From Strigops habroptila (taxonomy: Eukaryota; Chordata; Aves; Psittaciformes; Psittacidae), in contig NC_044282.2 in the NCBI RefSeq assembly GCF_004027225.2, positions 70,543,787 to 70,607,786 of the forward strand: 64,000 nt of DNA. Reading direction: 5' to 3'. The notes beneath the pieces are model-generated. The model was not told the origin of the DNA. It saw nothing but the letters and a program-made list of their open reading frames with translations, and searched no databases. The position numbers and the translations under genes were made by a program. This document shows positions 63,244-64,000 of the stretch, one piece after another; positions within the stretch are counted from its first letter, which is position 1; every line of letters begins with the position of its first letter.

Positions 63244-63468
63244 TTAAAAAGTAGTATCGAACACCTTTTCTGGGTTATCTTCTTCCAATTCCTCTTCACT
63301 TTGCAGAGGTTTATGATTTGATTTTCCACTGTCGGATGCCAGGGAAGAGGGGGCAGAACTGTGGTCTCCATCTTCACTGATTTTCCCTTTCATGGCTTCC
63401 TGTACAAACTCCAGAATTTCCAAAGGCAGTCTTTTGAATTTGTCTTGGTATTCCTGATCAAGTTCCAC
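63244..63468 (-). CDS. PLCB1: PLCB1 last coding exon (C-terminus of phospholipase C beta-1, 'a' form)
   Basis: This is the terminal coding exon: 74 codons plus a TAA stop at 63246-63244. The translation starts [15 protein letters not shown] and contains [14 protein letters not shown], which I recognise as the distal C-terminal tail of PLCB1. It ends in an acidic segment and the residues DTTF. PLCB1 is the Gq-activated phospholipase that cleaves PIP2 to IP3 and diacylglycerol at the plasma membrane. The catalytic core (PH, EF, X/Y, C2) and the coiled-coil domain are encoded by exons to the right of this window. The last four residues fit a class I PDZ ligand (Thr at -2, hydrophobic at 0), in line with the PDZ-ligand tail known for mammalian PLC-beta1a. 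The exon start was placed at the AG just before GTG (63470-63469). A second AG six bases upstream (63476-63475), after a pyrimidine tract, would add Leu-Gln and start the exon at 63474. The alternative 'b' tail is not visible here. Confidence 0.9.
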   Translation of the reverse strand: MELDQEYQDKFKRLPLEILEFVQEAMKGKISEDGDHSSAPSSLASDSGKSNHKPLQSEEELEEDNPEKVFDTTF

Positions 63469-64000
63469 CTGCAACTGCAACAAGAGAGACAAGCTGTCTT
63501 CAGGTGTATCTAATGCCACCAGTGCTACAGGATGGGACAAGCACCACACAAGGCGGGGGGGTGGGGTTAGTAACACATTTTTGGAGGATTCAAGAGTATA
63601 TTCCCTTCTTTTTCACATTAGTGCCACACATCCAATACACCTGTGGATTTCCATGCAGTCACAGCAAAGCTGAAGGAACGTGCGGTCATTTGTGGATAAG
63701 GCTGGTTTTGGGTACCATCCTTGGGTACCCAAATCCGTGGATTTAACTGTATCGGTGTCCATACTCCCACTGGCGTTCACAAGACCCGATTCAAGTGCAG
63801 TATGGACCACGGACAAGCCTTTCAAAGAGCAAGGCCTTTATTAAGCATCAGGTAGCTAATCACACATTAATCACAGCACAAACATTGCTCTGGGAACAAT
63901 ATCATAACTTTTGCCAGATTTCAAGGGTTGGAGAAACCATTAGGAAAAAGTCGGTTGTCAAAGGGAGGCAAAAAGGGAGGGGAAAAAAGTTAAATCACAT
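63469..64000 (-). other. PLCB1: End of the last PLCB1 intron
   Basis: Sequence upstream of the terminal PLCB1 exon on the minus strand. A pyrimidine-rich tract (about 63475-63495) and two AGs make the 3' splice site. Further upstream, 63600-63900 holds an unexplained segment: a minus-strand AATAAAGGCC motif near 63836, a perfect 10-bp inverted repeat (63707-63716 with 63724-63733, 7-base spacer) and a 70-codon chance frame. No other PLCB1 exon was recognised in these 530 bases. Confidence 0.6.

Overview
This window is vertebrate nuclear DNA, almost certainly from a bird. The evidence is truncated CR1 LINE copies ending in the ATTCTATG-type octamer repeat (minus strand, near 5.9 kb and 47.8 kb), a generally low repeat load, one sharp CpG island, and long stretches with no coding potential. 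No prokaryotic genes, operons or CRISPR arrays are present. Nearly all open reading frames of 60-200 codons in it are chance frames. The species cannot be fixed from the sequence.

The one certain protein-coding segment is at the right edge on the minus strand: the last coding exon of PLCB1 (phospholipase C beta-1), 63244-63468. It ends in a stop followed by a roughly 3.05 kb AT-rich 3' UTR, with a canonical poly(A) signal at 60210-60215. The rest of PLCB1 lies to the right of the window.

At about 20.09-20.94 kb is a strong CpG island. On its minus strand is a consensus splice donor (exon end 20319), and a well-formed minus-strand exon (1447-1506) lies 18.8 kb further downstream. In amniotes PLCB4 lies just downstream of PLCB1 in the same orientation, so the best reading is that this island is the PLCB4 promoter with non-coding exon 1, and that positions 1-20318 are 5' UTR introns of PLCB4 with one or two small non-coding exons. 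No PLCB4 coding exon was recognised here; the assignment rests on synteny.

The space between the two genes (about 20.94-60.19 kb) is non-coding. It holds two CR1 relics, short repeats, a significant 14-bp perfect hairpin, several isolated splice-consensus pairs that could be upstream PLCB4 or lncRNA exons, and one enhancer-like block at about 57.8-58.1 kb with a paired-class homeodomain dimer site. I found no convincing undescribed system. The items most worth checking are the bird-specific PDZ-ligand tail of PLCB1, its tandem splice acceptor, the uORF-bearing leader exon and the enhancer-like block.
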